Made by a program: the position numbers and the translations under genes
From: Dryococelus australis
Taxonomy: Eukaryota; Arthropoda; Insecta; Phasmatodea; Phasmatidae
Assembly: GCA_029891345.1 (NCBI GenBank)
Contig: CM057009.1
Coordinates: forward strand, 305,227,166 to 305,291,165
DNA length: 64,000 nt
Direction of reading: 5' to 3'
Notes under the pieces: generated by a model
What the model saw: the letters and a program-made list of their open reading frames with translations, nothing else
Told to the model about the DNA's origin: nothing
The model's database searches: none
Shown here: piece by piece, positions 1 through 10,846 of the stretch
How positions within the stretch are numbered: position 1 is the stretch's first letter
Layout of the letters: each line of letters starts with the position of its first letter

Positions 1-140
1 ATGCCAAGACTGTACACCTTTTGGGGACGCACCAAATGATGACAACCAACCTGGACCCGCTCAGCTGATTGCACCCAACACATTCCTACCAACTGTAGAA
101 CGTCAAGCTAGAGTGCAGAGGAAAGGGCCATACCATTGTC

Positions 141-1105
141 ATGTGTAACCTTTGTAACAATCAGTATCATCCTAAATGCGTGTTGTCAGATGGCAATTGG
201 AACAGTTTTCGCTGTGAAGAATGCATACCACGTAACCGAGACCACACACCCATCAGATGCCAAGAGCTGCACACAACTGCTACGCCATCACGCTTCCAAA
301 CGCTTCTAACCTTTGCCGGAAAAGTAACGGATGATTCCAAGGCTTTCTTAGTGGATTGCACCAGCAGGCTGCAAAGATATGGGGTCAGCGTGGAAGAATG
401 ATATGCGCTATTGGAGCCCAGCTAATGGGTGATGCCAGAGGCTGGTGGCGCTTGGTAACAGAGTACAATATGTCTTGGATGCAGTTCGTCACGAAATTCA
501 TGGCCCGTTAACGCCAGCCCGTACAACATGCTGAGACAACTGTCGCTGTTCACGGGGAGGAGCAGAAATAAGGTGAGAATCTGGAGACATTTGTGAGCAA
601 GAAAATCAGCCTCACCAACCAACATTAACAACATTTCCAGCTGAGAAGACGTGTTGGAATCAATAGTTGAAACCGTGCTTCCAGTGTATCTCCCGGCCCT
701 GCGCCCCATGGTATACAGTGGTTTCCAACGTTTACTAGGGCTACTGTGAGTATCGGGCGTGACTCTGAGCCAAGGCGCAGATATTTTTTGGACTCACAGG
801 ACTCAAAAAGTGCCGGGAGGACCAGTGACATTTCCGCGAATTGGGTAAACATGTTGCACCAGGGTTAGAGCTGCCCCTGCAGTTCGCCCGCACACATGAC
901 TGGGAGCACATCACTGAACAACACTGTGAGTGCTACGGCTAACAGCTACACGAGAGTCACACCTGCGAAGCCGCCCCACTATGTCAACAACTATACCCTA
1001 CGCCTGCCACCACGGTGCCGCATCTGCGTGGACGAGCAGTATCATTGGCACAGGCAGTGTCCAAATCGAGCTTTAGCGGCAACAGGAAACGCACCTATAG
1101 GGTAG
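141..1105 (+). pseudogene. gypsy copy 1 gag: PHD-like finger, capsid region, CCHC knuckle
   Basis: The first open segment (141-401) begins with a cysteine/histidine pattern Cx2Cx4Hx2Cx11Cx2C, which matches the second half of a PHD finger. It runs directly into a capsid-like region (about 270-780; short pieces such as AFLVDCTSRLQRYGV in one frame and a WW...VTEYNMSW...F segment in another) seen in gag proteins of gypsy elements. A zinc-knuckle-like motif of 15 residues lies at 1016-1060 (CRIC...HWHRQC), one residue longer than the usual CCHC spacing. The reading frame shifts at least three times and contains stops. Gag packages element RNA. The PHD-like head is unusual and could be an acquired chromatin-reading module or a second nucleic-acid-binding finger. 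Confidence 0.75.
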
Positions 1106-1245
1106 GACCACCACAGGAGTTCCCCTACTCCACCGACGTGTCAACACCAGCGCCCCAACCAGAGGTAAACAACTTGACCAACACCTATCTGGGACAAGTG
1201 AGAACTGCCATTGACCAATTATTAAGGGTACCTGTATGTATTTCA

Positions 1246-1722
1246 AGTGTTTGAACTGTTGCTTGATTGACACAGCAGCTTCAAATAACTTTTTTCACGA
1301 AGAACTTGTCAAACCTGCCGACATACAGCCTACAAACTTAACTGTCGAGTTTGCCACCTTAACCGGCACAGTCACATCATTGGCATTACCGAGTTTAATG
1401 TAAAGATTAGAGATGTTGAAATATGTGTACCCGCATTAGTTTCAAGGGGAATCCGCGAAGATCTGATTTTTGGAGTGCCTTGGCTAATAGAGCAAGACGT
1501 AATTGTAGATATTCCCAGGGACAGCATCCACTTTGGTAAACAAGTCAGGTTTACAGTGTACAATTTAGGCAGATGCGTAGAAGTAAATATGCAACCGGTG
1601 ACACTTAATGATTTCGACCACTGTGCCCCAGCTGAGTACTGCAGTGCCTTTGAAAACATTTTGAACGAGAGGAGACATGTTTTTGCACCGACAGACCCGC
1701 TAAAGCATACCACAGTCGCCTA
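1246..1722 (+). pseudogene. gypsy copy 1 aspartic protease (retropepsin)
   Basis: A retropepsin-like segment contains the active-site context LIDTAASNNF, where the family normally has Asp-Thr/Ser-Gly/Ala. The Asp is retained and the third position is Ala. The second half (1475-1722) has the typical ...GVPWLIEQDVIVDIPR... stretch that follows the flap region in gypsy proteases (GxxWL). Protease would have matured the gag-pol polyprotein. The two halves are in different frames and a stop falls around 1400. It sits between the gag knuckle and RT, as expected. Confidence 0.85.
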
Positions 1723-1725
1723 ACA

Positions 1726-3038
1726 TGAGATCAAACTCACCAATGATGCATCACTCTGGACATCTATCAATTACGACGTGCACCATCTCAATGTTATTAA
1801 CAAACAAATGGCCAAAATGATTCGCGACGGTGTAATAGAGTCATGTGAAAGTTGCTATAATTAAGCTATCACGCTCGCGCCTAAGAAAGACAGAGGCTGG
1901 CAGTTCTGTATTGATTTCAGGCTGATAAATCAGATCACTGAAAGCACCCCATCCCCTTTCATTAACGTAAACACAGCTTTGAACGTCTTCGGGAAAGTAA
2001 AGATTTTGTCAACATTTTACTTGAAAAGCACTTTTGGCAAATACCAGTGAAGCAGGAGGACTGACACAAAATGGACTTTACAGCACTAGACGGCCTTCGA
2101 TACCAATTCTGTACCATGCACTTTGGGCTAAAGTGTACCCCCTCCACCTTCCAAAACATGATTGTCAAAGTCCTTGACGGGATCATAGGCGAGTTCGCCA
2201 TGGCCTATCTTGAGGATGTTGTAGTGTGATAGGAGACATGGGAAGACCACCAACGCTACCTAGCTATCATTTTGGAGTGACTTGCGATAAATCGCCTGAC
2301 CTGCACAAATAAAAAATACAGCATAAGGAAAACCAGCATCTGGTACCTCGGCTACCTTGTCGACGGGTAAGGAAACCGCCCCAAACCAGACCAGTTAAAA
2401 TTATTCCGGACCACCCCATACCAACCACGCGGAAAAGATTACGTAAATTCTTTGGTCTCTTAAACTGGCTCAGGCAGTATGTGCGTGATTTTGCAGTAAT
2501 CATAGCCCCGATCACTGAGGTGCTCTCACCTGCCAAGAAGTTTAAATGGGATGCAATGATGCAAGACGCCTTTGATGATGTAAAATATTGCTTTTCACAG
2601 TGTCATGCCCTAGCACGTATCCATACTACCCAGCACTTGTACCTCCAGACAGATGCTAGCCAGTAAGGCATCGGTGCCATACTTTTCCAATACTTTTCCA
2701 ATATGGGGATAACCAAGAGTGTTGTATCATCTCCTACGCTAGCGCCAAACTTGGCAACACCAAAAAGGTATGACGTGAACCAAAGGGAATGCTTGGTGAT
2801 CATCTGGTCCATTAAAAGGTACCATGTTCACCTAGAGTATAGGAGATTCACTCTCATGACAGACAACTGGTGTTTGTCGGGGTTGCATAAAATGCGGGAA
2901 GTCAGAAGGAAGTTAATGAGATGGTCAATGCTCCTACAGAGCTTTGATTTTGTTGTCGAACATGTGCTGGGGGAGGACTACCAGCTGCCAGATGCCAGAG
3001 ATGAGGATGTGGGAAACTGTACTACCCCCGGAAAATAA
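1726..3038 (+). pseudogene. gypsy copy 1 reverse transcriptase and RNase H
   Basis: RT blocks appear in order: a KKDRGWQFCIDFRLIN-type finger/palm segment near 1880-1935, the WQIPV segment near 2035, the MHFGLKCTPSTFQ segment near 2117-2155, and the catalytic loop at 2206-2217. The loop reads Tyr-Leu-Glu-Asp instead of Tyr-x-Asp-Asp, so one metal-binding aspartate is lost. The thumb and connection follow (RDFAVIIAPITEVLSPAKKFKW, near 2481). RNase H is recognised from YDVNQRECLVIIWSIKRYH and LMTDNWCLSGL (2770-2880). Stops at about 2062, 2227 and 2664 and frame changes show decay. Confidence 0.92.
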
Positions 3039-3282
3039 CGGCACAACTCCATCCGTGTTGCTGCAACATATCAAGGCCTGCAAAGGTAAACAAACCACTC
3101 AAGCTGAAACTTGCACTTACGACGTGTATGTATACATCCTCAACCAACAACAAATGTCAGTGGAGGTCCGCGAGATAAAAGAACAGTGCGCACAAGAAAG
3201 AGTAGAAGGATGACACGTGATAGAAAACTGACTTGAAACGCAGAACAACAGCCGCAGGGGAGGCTGGTGGTGTCTATACGTA

Positions 3283-4260
3283 GCACATAGTAACAGCTTG
3301 TCGGGATACCCCAGAGTGAAACAAACCATTAAGAATATCACTGCCTCATACTTAGGGCCAGATCTCACGAAGGAAGTGAAGGAATACGTGCGCCAATGTA
3401 AACAATGCAACATGTACAAAACACGCCGGTCAGACGACACGGCACAGCAGCAGCCAAGGTTGCCACAACAACCATTTGAGTCCATCGCCCTCAATTTGTG
3501 GGCCTTTATCCATGTACAGCAAATGGCAAATGATTTGTGTTAGTAGTCACGAACTTGTTTACACGGTGGTGTGAACTGTATGCCTTACAAAGCTCGCACT
3601 TACATCACATTGCTGCCGCACTAGAAAATGAGTTTTTCCCCCACTGGGGATATCCAAGGACCATTCTTAGTGATAACGCCACACAATTTTCTGGGCCATG
3701 CTGGAGGATTTTATTAACAAAGTGGCACGTTTCACATCACACGACGGACATCTATCACGCCTGTGCAAATCCGACCGAGCAAAGGAACTAGGAGATTAAG
3801 GCATGGCTGTGCCTCAGGGTAGGATAGGACCACACTATCTGGGCTAAACACATACCCGAAATAGCTTTTTGCCTGCACAATCACGCTATCGAAGCAACCG
3901 GGAAATCACCCGCAGAGATGTTAATATGGAGCAGGCCTATCCAGGCCGGGAGAATTTGCCTGCCACCCGCCGGACTCAAACGCAGAAGCTGTGTATTCGG
4001 GCGGGGGAAAGAGAGCGAAGGCTGCATCTTGAAGCCCTAATGAATCAAAAGCAGTACGTGCAAAAATGGCTACCAGGGATAAAGAAATAACCCAAGCCCT
4101 TACGACCAGGTGATTTAGTATATGTCCACACACATCATCTGTCCACTGCAAAACTTTTGCGCCATGTTCGCCCCTAAATTGTCCGGACCACACATAGTTT
4201 TGGAGAAAATCAGCCCTACGTCCTACTTAGTTCACGACGAAGTTGAGCTGGGCACAAGAT
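3283..4260 (+). pseudogene. gypsy copy 1 integrase
   Basis: The H2C2 zinc-binding domain is at 3284-3440 (…EYVRQCKQCNMYK). The catalytic core follows at 3478-3790. The first catalytic position reads Asn in a LNLW context where the family has Asp, the second Asp is kept in ILSDNATQF, and the Glu position is kept in a PTEQ context. The C-terminal region (about 4105-4260) contains the GPHIVLEKISPTSYLV-type segment. At least three frame changes occur. Integrase would insert the cDNA into host DNA. The region 4260-4680 after it has no recognised coding. Confidence 0.9.
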
Positions 4261-4685
4261 TCTCGAAACGCAGTTCATCACTCTCCTCAGTGTGCCTCTT
4301 CAATAGTCTTCTTGGTCTTCCTGTATACCTCCATTCTGAAAGCAGCCAATGGGGGACAGGAAGTTCATGCAGTGCTTCATCTTCTGTCTCGACCTTTAGG
4401 TGGGGGACTCCACTGCTGGGTCGTCCTCTTTGAAGCCAAAGGCTCGACTGGCTGTGGGTGTTGAATTCAAGGGGAGGAAACCCTTGACATTCTCCCCTGA
4501 AGTAGCCAAGAGCCTTTCCTCCATCGTCGGGACACCGGCTAACCCATAGCTTCGGCATCCAGTTCTAACAAAACTGTAGTGCGTTCCAACAAATGCAACT
4601 TTCGCTCGCCATGAGAGTCCACAATCTCCACCATCACTAACGTCCTACACGAGGGCACCGACGATGAATCTCTTCAGCATCTAAG

Positions 4686-4710
4686 GGTGGGTAGGGGAAG
4701 GAGGGAAAGG
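4686..4710 (+). other. Polypurine tract and probable 3' LTR start of gypsy copy 1
   Basis: An almost pure purine run (GGGTGGGTAGGGGAAGGAGG and following) ends at about 4709 and is followed by TGCCCG. In LTR retrotransposons the plus-strand primer tract lies immediately before the 3' LTR, which usually begins TG. The tract is in the right place and orientation relative to the integrase. I could not find the LTR's far end; the GC-rich block at 6890-7290 might belong to it. Confidence 0.6.
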
Positions 4711-5547
4711 ACTGCCCGCTCTTAACCAACTCAACTAACTAAAACAAAACTTTAATCCAAATCAGTAAAACATAATACTTAACCTGTAGGTCTAAAATAA
4801 TCCTTATATTACAGCTATGATACGCAGTACAGTATCTCATCACCTCCATTAAACGTTTTGTTACTTCAAGAACTTTAAGTAGTGGGTCTTCACAGAAATC
4901 ACCTGGCATCTTATTGGAATTGTCTAAGCTTAATACTAACATTACACAAATATATCTCTGGTAGTACATCTTAACATCTCTGAAACCCTTTTAATGATTT
5001 TTCAAGTTAAATTGGCTGCTATACATTATTGGGCCGCTGTTTCTTCTTCTTCTTAGAGACCAATCAAGCAATCTCTAAGGAATGACTATAACGAGAGTTT
5101 GCATCAAACATTATTTGCATCAGAAACACAAACACACATACGACAGCTCTCAACTATCCCAATGAAGACTCAAAACTTTCATTTATAGCATAAAATAAAC
5201 TTCTATTTGTCTCTTTTATTTCACCACAGTTCAGGTAAACAGTATCCAAAGGAGGGGTTGCGGTTTGTGGATCTTCACTTGCCCCTCACGACTATAATTC
5301 AAACTTTTTATGCTGTTCCAAGACCTTGCAACCAAATGCCTATAAATAAAAAAATATAAATTCTTCATCCTCTCTTTGGAGCTGTTTAAACAACTTTCAC
5401 TAATGGGCCACAAATTTCTAAAGACTTCTTATTGGTTTAACGACAAACAAACAATCTTTCTTGACATCACTTGACTTCCAAATACAAAATTTCTCATTGA
5501 TTAACTGCTCGTCTTATGTCCTCAGGTTAAATTTAATACCAAAATTA
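4711..5547. other. AT-rich stretch, no gene seen
   Basis: This may be part of the 3' LTR of gypsy copy 1. Only short random ORFs occur. A TTCTTC run lies at 5040-5056. Confidence 0.4.
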
Positions 5548-6100
5548 CACTATCTACCAAAAAGTAATTGGGCTCCTGTCCACAATGTTTGCTCGGTGGT
5601 TGTTACCCCATTAGAATCTCATAGGGCCACCTCTTGCAGCTATAACAGCAGCCATCCTGTCTGGCAGGACATCTATGGGGATTCGTCGCCATTCTTCGTG
5701 CAACCATTCCATGAGTTGAGCAATGGGTTTTGGCCACACCTGACGAGCCCTCGCCCATGTATCCAATTTGTCCAAAAGATATTCTATAGGGTTGAGGTTG
5801 GGGCTTTGGGCGGGCCAGTACAATCGTTGAACATTTTTGTCGGCGTATCACTGTATAGTAGCCCATGAAACATGGCACCTGACATTGTCATCCTGGAAGT
5901 AACACAGGTCCATTACATAAAAACGCCACAATGTTGGGAGCATTTCATTATCCAGAATTCCAGAATGTTACAATAGGCCTCTGTGTTCATGCTACCATGA
6001 ACAAACATCAGGGGTCCTACACCAAAGGCCGTGAAATACAAGTCAACTGACGTACTGAATTGCCTATCTTCACGGGTGCCCAATTACTTTTTGGATAGTG
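5548..6100 (-). mobile_element. Internally deleted Tc1/mariner transposon, 553 bp
   Basis: The two ends are inverted repeats: the left begins CACTATCTACCAAAAAGTAA and the right, read inward, CACTATCCAAAAAGTAATTG. Both are flanked by TA (5546-5547 and 6101-6102), the Tc1/mariner target duplication. The minus strand encodes the C-terminal part of a Tc1-type DDE transposase: a DDN-type segment at about 5890, then PAQSPNLNPIEYLLDKLD (about 5760-5815) with the Asn-Pro-Ile-Glu signature around the last acidic catalytic residue. The N-terminal DNA-binding domain and first catalytic Asp are missing, so about 1 kb is deleted next to the right end. The core is read in two frames. It could only have moved in trans. 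Confidence 0.93.
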
Positions 6101-6135
6101 TACAACTTTTTACTTAAAGTGTCACAAGTTATATA

Positions 6136-6143
<8 letters not shown>

Positions 6144-6182
<39 letters not shown>
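6144..6182. repeat. (TA)n microsatellite
   Basis: About 19 uninterrupted TA units, just beyond the right end of the Tc1 remnant. Confidence 0.95.
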
Positions 6183-6185
<3 letters not shown>

Positions 6186-6889
6186 TAATCAATTTAGTAC
6201 TATGTAACTGTGCAAATGAGTATTACATAGAGTAAAAATATCTCAAATAATTTATATTTGTCAACAAGGAACTAACAAAAAAAATGTTTCTGAAACAGAT
6301 TTGTGGGTATTTGTGTTGGTTACAAACTGCACCAAAAATATTCCATCAATAATTAAGAATTACAATACAAAATCCATTTCTAATGAGGCCGTCGTTTACT
6401 GGGCTTGTTTTACCAAAAACACACAACATCCGTTCATTACTCACAACTTTTTAACTGAAATAACTTAACATACTTCACAGCTAAATAAGTATCATGACTT
6501 TGTTTGCAAATTGCCAACAAGGGGAAAAAAGTCTTACATCTTTTAAATCATCTCAACGATCATTTAAATTAGGCCTAAAAGAACCCAATTTTCATCATCA
6601 ATAACTTTAAAACATTGGTTTCATCCCTGTCATGGCTCTAAATTTCTAAACGTCTCAAAATTTAGCAACTAATAAAATGTAACTACTGCTAACTCATTCT
6701 GATTAATCATACTGGAGCTCTGTAACCAACTACTAACAAGTATGACTACAAAAGCAAGGTTCACTTCACTTAACTTTACTTGGCTACATGCTGCAGAACC
6801 CCTCCATGCTCTTTCGGCATATCTCCAGGCTTCTTCAGCTGTAGGCCTCGCACAAGTCCTTCTCACTTCGTAGACCAAGAATGACCCCT
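6183..6889. other. AT-rich stretch, no gene seen
   Basis: Short ORFs only, with no recognisable protein motif or terminal repeat. Confidence 0.4.
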
Positions 6890-7290
6890 CGCGACCGCGT
6901 CCTCGCTGCCCCCATGCTGCTACATTGCTGTCGCTAGGCAGGCGTCAGCGGAAAACTCTGCTATCGACGCCTCCGCCTCATCCCGCGGTGCTCCAGCCTA
7001 CCTCTTCCTTTCGTCTCGAGCACGCTATAGAGAGGCACGCACAGCCATTTTTGCACCATGCACCCTCTGCGAATACACACACCATGCCACCGCACCTCCG
7101 TTAGCTTTTGCTGTGCTCGCATCTGGTCAATCATGGCCCATGTGCATACATCTGTCGACCAGGCTGCCCACACGAAAGCCCAGGTCAGCACCAACTCATG
7201 GTTTACGATGTGTGACTGCAAAAGCGCCGATTATCCTTATGTCCCTATCCTAGCCATCTGGCTATAAGGTGGGTGAGCAACTAAAAAATT
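6890..7290. other. GC-rich block, LTR-like, origin unknown
   Basis: A sharp rise in GC content and a CTATAA box near 7263 set this block apart from both flanks. Short ORFs on both strands (for example 7058-7267 plus, 6961-7221 minus) overlap and resemble nothing I know. One reading is the promoter/R-U5 part of a long LTR for the gypsy copy ending at 4710. The other is a separate insertion. The sequence alone does not decide. Confidence 0.35.
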
Positions 7291-7601
7291 TGAAATAAAG
7301 CTACATTTACTTCGAAATCAACAAATTGCAACTAACAATTAACAGCCTAAAAGGGTCCTAAATCAAACTACACTAACCAAAACCAAACAATTAAAAAATA
7401 AATCACCAAAAATTACTAATGAATTTCAAAAACAAGTAATGGCCGACATCCGAATAAAAAACAGAAAAACCCTGAAAATAAAGACAAAAATAAAACACAT
7501 CATGACCTAACACCGATCTTTACAAAAAAAAACTAACTAAAAGTTCCTGTTCCAAAAATTAGCTTCGTAACAATATTATTGTAGCCCGTGTCAGCTTTCT
7601 C
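7291..7601. other. A-rich stretch, no gene seen
   Basis: Strongly A-rich on the plus strand, with no open frame. It lies just before the Transib-like coding region. I could not find a CACWRTG-type terminal repeat in it. Confidence 0.4.
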
Positions 7602-9235
7602 GTGTCTGGAATAGAACATGGAAAGTTGGCCCTTGCCCCACACAGGAGCCTAATCGAGAGTGGTAAACGGATGTCTGCTGATGTCATCAGGCTTTCAATA
7701 CAATCATCCCCATGGAGTTTGAAGAAAATGAAGGAAGCATACAAGCCGTTCCCAGCGATCACATCTTACACTCCAGATCTTGGGAAGGAAGATTATTTAA
7801 ATATTCAGAGTGGTGCCAAGATCATAGGTGCAAACATATGTACACCATACAATGTTATTTCAAAGGCAAAGAGACAATGCTATACAGAAAATGTAGTTAC
7901 CAATGGAAATGAAGCCTACTGCCCATTACAAGAATTGCTTCATCACATGGTCAACCAAGTGCAGTCTAACATTCTGGAGCAGTGCCTACCCAAATTATAG
8001 ACACAATCAACATGTATTATAAATGGAGTTTGGATGGAAGTAGTGGGCATAGTATATACAAGCAACATCCCTGCAACAACGACAAATATGGTGATTTAAA
8101 GATTACACTGTATACAGTGGTTTCTTTGGAAATGTAATTTATGGAACGAGGTGGAAAAATTAATTTAATTACTCAGTCCCAGTATGTCCAGTACAAAATA
8201 TTGTCAGCTCAAAAGCTTCAGACTGAAAAAAGACACTGAAGAGAATAGGAAGCCGGAATTTGCAAGTGTTGAGGCACAGATATGTGAACTTCACCCAACC
8301 AACATTTCTCGGACATCTGATACGAAGCAACTGCACTTTACACATGTACTTTTATGTACTATGCTTGATGGCAAAACTGTGAACGTTTTGACGGAAACAA
8401 AATCAACGCAAGCTGGTAACTTCTGCAAAGTCACAACAAAAGACATCCATAACCTGGATAATGTCGTTAAATGACCCTGTAACGTAGATGCCTCTCAACA
8501 CGGGATTTCAGTTTTTCATGCGTACCTGTGATCTTCCAAGTTTCTTCTACATATTTCATATAAGCTAGATATAATGAAGTGGTAGGCAAGGGGAAAAGAA
8601 GCGAAGGCCTCCACAAAAGCAAGGAAAGATAGTATAACCAACTAATTCTACGAAGAGATTGATCTTGTATTTGATCAGCCCAAGGAAGGGGGAGGTAACA
8701 GTTATGGAAATACTGCAAGAACGTTCTTTGACAACCCAGGTAAAGTCGCTGACATAACTGGATTGGACAGTAGGATAATACAAAGATTTTCGCTTACATT
8801 GTGCACACTGTCTAGTGGTCACTATGTGAAGGCACAGAAGTTTCAAGATTACTGTTTGGATACAGCAAAACTGCTAGTCTACATTTATGACTGGTACGAA
8901 AGGAGTCCCACAGTATGCAAACTATTAATACATGGCAGTACAATAATTAAGTCCATAAGTTATATAAAAACGTACGTTTATTTCATGCTAGAAAAACATC
9001 CCGTATAAACACAAATAATGATATTCTACATTGGATGCTCATGTCTTCAGATCTTGTGGTGTCCGGAAAACAAAAAGTAAGCCACAGACAATGGAAGCTA
9101 TTTCGTATAGAAATTACTTCTACGTTAGACCTTCCAAATTGGTTGCATGGACAAACAACAACGGATCAGGCAGAAAATGTTGTTTTTGATCATGTAAACG
9201 AAGCGGTTAATACTGGTGACGACCGTGCATTGTAA
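7602..9235 (+). pseudogene. Transib-type (RAG1-related) transposase fossil
   Basis: The plus strand, over three frames, carries successive blocks of a Transib transposase, the DNA-transposon family related to the RAG1 core. In order: a region ending in a YNVISKAKRQCY-like segment (7602-8000); a block at about 8015-8075 reading KWSLDGSSGHSIYKQ, where the Asp of DGSSGHS corresponds to the first catalytic Asp (compare DG-S-GAS in RAG1); an SSTKYC...MLDGK...STQ...FCK region (8184-8474); and a YGNTARTFFDNP...FQDYCLDTAKL...WYERSPTVCKLLIHG block (8720-8935). The tail RKTSRINTNNDILHWMLMSS (about 8989-9050) follows. Stops at 7998, 8098 and around 8515 plus frameshifts show it is dead. The N-terminal third and the terminal repeats are not visible. 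No RAG2-like gene is present. Confidence 0.85.
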
Positions 9236-10840
9236 ATATATACTTATACCATGTGTGAACTTTGCAAAACAGTTTACCAATGTTAAATATATGTAACAAT
9301 GACATATCTATTGTTTTCTATCACACTAACATACCTATATGGTGCCGTACTTGGACACCCACATTTCAAATATTTCTATATATTTACATATAAATATCTT
9401 TTTATTTACATAGGTATGTATGGGATATGTGTGCTTCACCAAATAACATGCAATGGGACAGTTATTTACACGTGACTATTTTTGTCCGGCTAAATGTGTG
9501 TTTTTTTTCTTGTGTGCGTCGTACTAAGAGTAAACTCACCCTTATGTGTTTATTGTGGTGTTTTGATACGTGCCCCTGAAAGCAGATTCTAGCTTATATG
9601 CGGGAAAGTGTTATCTCCCATTTGCTCCCCTTATGTGAGACGTAAATAGCCTAAGAGTGTAAAGCCACATGGGTTACGTATGTTTACTAATTGCAGACTT
9701 GAGACACTTGTAATTAATAGCGTATTTTTGTAGTGTTTTTGTCATTTTTGTTTTGTTTGAAAAGGGCATATTTCTTTATTTCAGATTTTGTTAATGTGTA
9801 AAGTAAATGAGCTCAGCAGTTCTGGCGCCCACCATTCCACGTGGCCAAAGTTTAGATTCTCTTAATGTAATATTAAATTATTGTCTTAATTTAATATTGA
9901 CCTTTTGAGTGCCTATGTGTTAAATGTCTTGTATTATTTTCTAGTAAATTTATTTATGCTTTGCTGGCTCATTCCGTATTTCTACGTAATTAGTAATTTT
10001 CAGACATAAAGGGAAATATGAACTGTGGACGTTAAGTAAGTAACAAAACAAGTCGGAATTACTCTGCTAATTTTTTTCAGTGCTTTGTGTGTGTTCTGAG
10101 GGTTTCTTTAGTGTACTTGTTGCAAATTGTCTGTATAACTAATTTCTTCTTTCGGTGTTGACGGGAGATCTCAGCCAGGTAATATGATATCTGAGCCACC
10201 ATCTTCAGTCTTGACCAGCAGGGTGTCGCGGGGCCATCAACTTCTTTGTGTGGACATTTAGTTGCAATATGAAGTTTTATTCATTCCAGAACCTTTTATT
10301 AACTATTGCTCCCTGTGCACTTGCACTCTTATCTCCGTCAGACTCGTGGCTCCAGAAATTTAACACAGTAATTTGTACACGCGCTTAACAGTGCTTTTCT
10401 GCCGCGTCGGCCTGTGGCAGTCCCAATTGCCATGCCTGCTTCAGGCTAGGGTAGCTGATTGTGAATATGTAATGTATCTGTTCTCAGCTCAATACAGCCA
10501 TTCGTGACCCTAGTCTCTGTGTTGCTTTACTGTACATTTTGTACCTTAGAGATGTGGCCCACTCCAGAAACCCCCGTGCTCAATTTATGAACTGTGTAAA
10601 TGTGCTAACTGAACTCTTTCTCTTAATTGCTTTCGTTAACTTGTGATGCGAGGGGACCGCCACGTGGCTGTTGACCTACTACTGCCCTGAGAACAAGTCT
10701 CCACGTGCTCATCCATGTAATAGATAAGCTGGCGCCCATGGGAAAACTTTAATATCTTTTCTAGATTTCTAGCCATGAATAAGTGTTTCTCTTAAATCAG
10801 GCATACTCTGCCCCTCGCTAGCAGCCAAGCCACGTTAGTA
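9236..10840. other. No gene seen; two PBS-like TGGCGCCC motifs
   Basis: This 1.6-kb stretch has no coding sequence that I recognise. TGGCGCCC occurs at about 9832 and 10732; that string begins the lysine-tRNA primer-binding site of many gypsy elements and retroviruses. The intervening DNA (about 10150-10700) is more GC-rich and LTR-like. The sequences after the two motifs do not continue to match a tRNA, so this is only suggestive of LTR debris. Confidence 0.3.
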
Positions 10841-10846
10841 GGGTAC

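Larger units (their letters stand above)
1..4710 (+). mobile_element. Decayed Ty3/gypsy LTR retrotransposon (copy 1), 5' end outside window
   Basis: The plus strand carries, in canonical gypsy order, gag with a zinc knuckle, aspartic protease, reverse transcriptase, RNase H, integrase zinc finger and core, and an integrase C-terminal region, followed by a purine-rich tract at 4686-4709. Reading frames change many times and stop codons interrupt every domain, so the copy is dead. The order protease-RT-RNase H-integrase separates Ty3/gypsy from Ty1/copia. The 5' LTR and leader lie upstream of the window. Base composition is higher in GC than the surrounding AT-rich DNA, which fits a foreign insertion. 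I am sure of the superfamily and not of the clade. Confidence 0.93.

Noticed and set aside
6669..6878. Minus-strand ORF of 69 codons
   Set aside because: No motif; lies at the edge of a GC-rich block and is probably a chance ORF.
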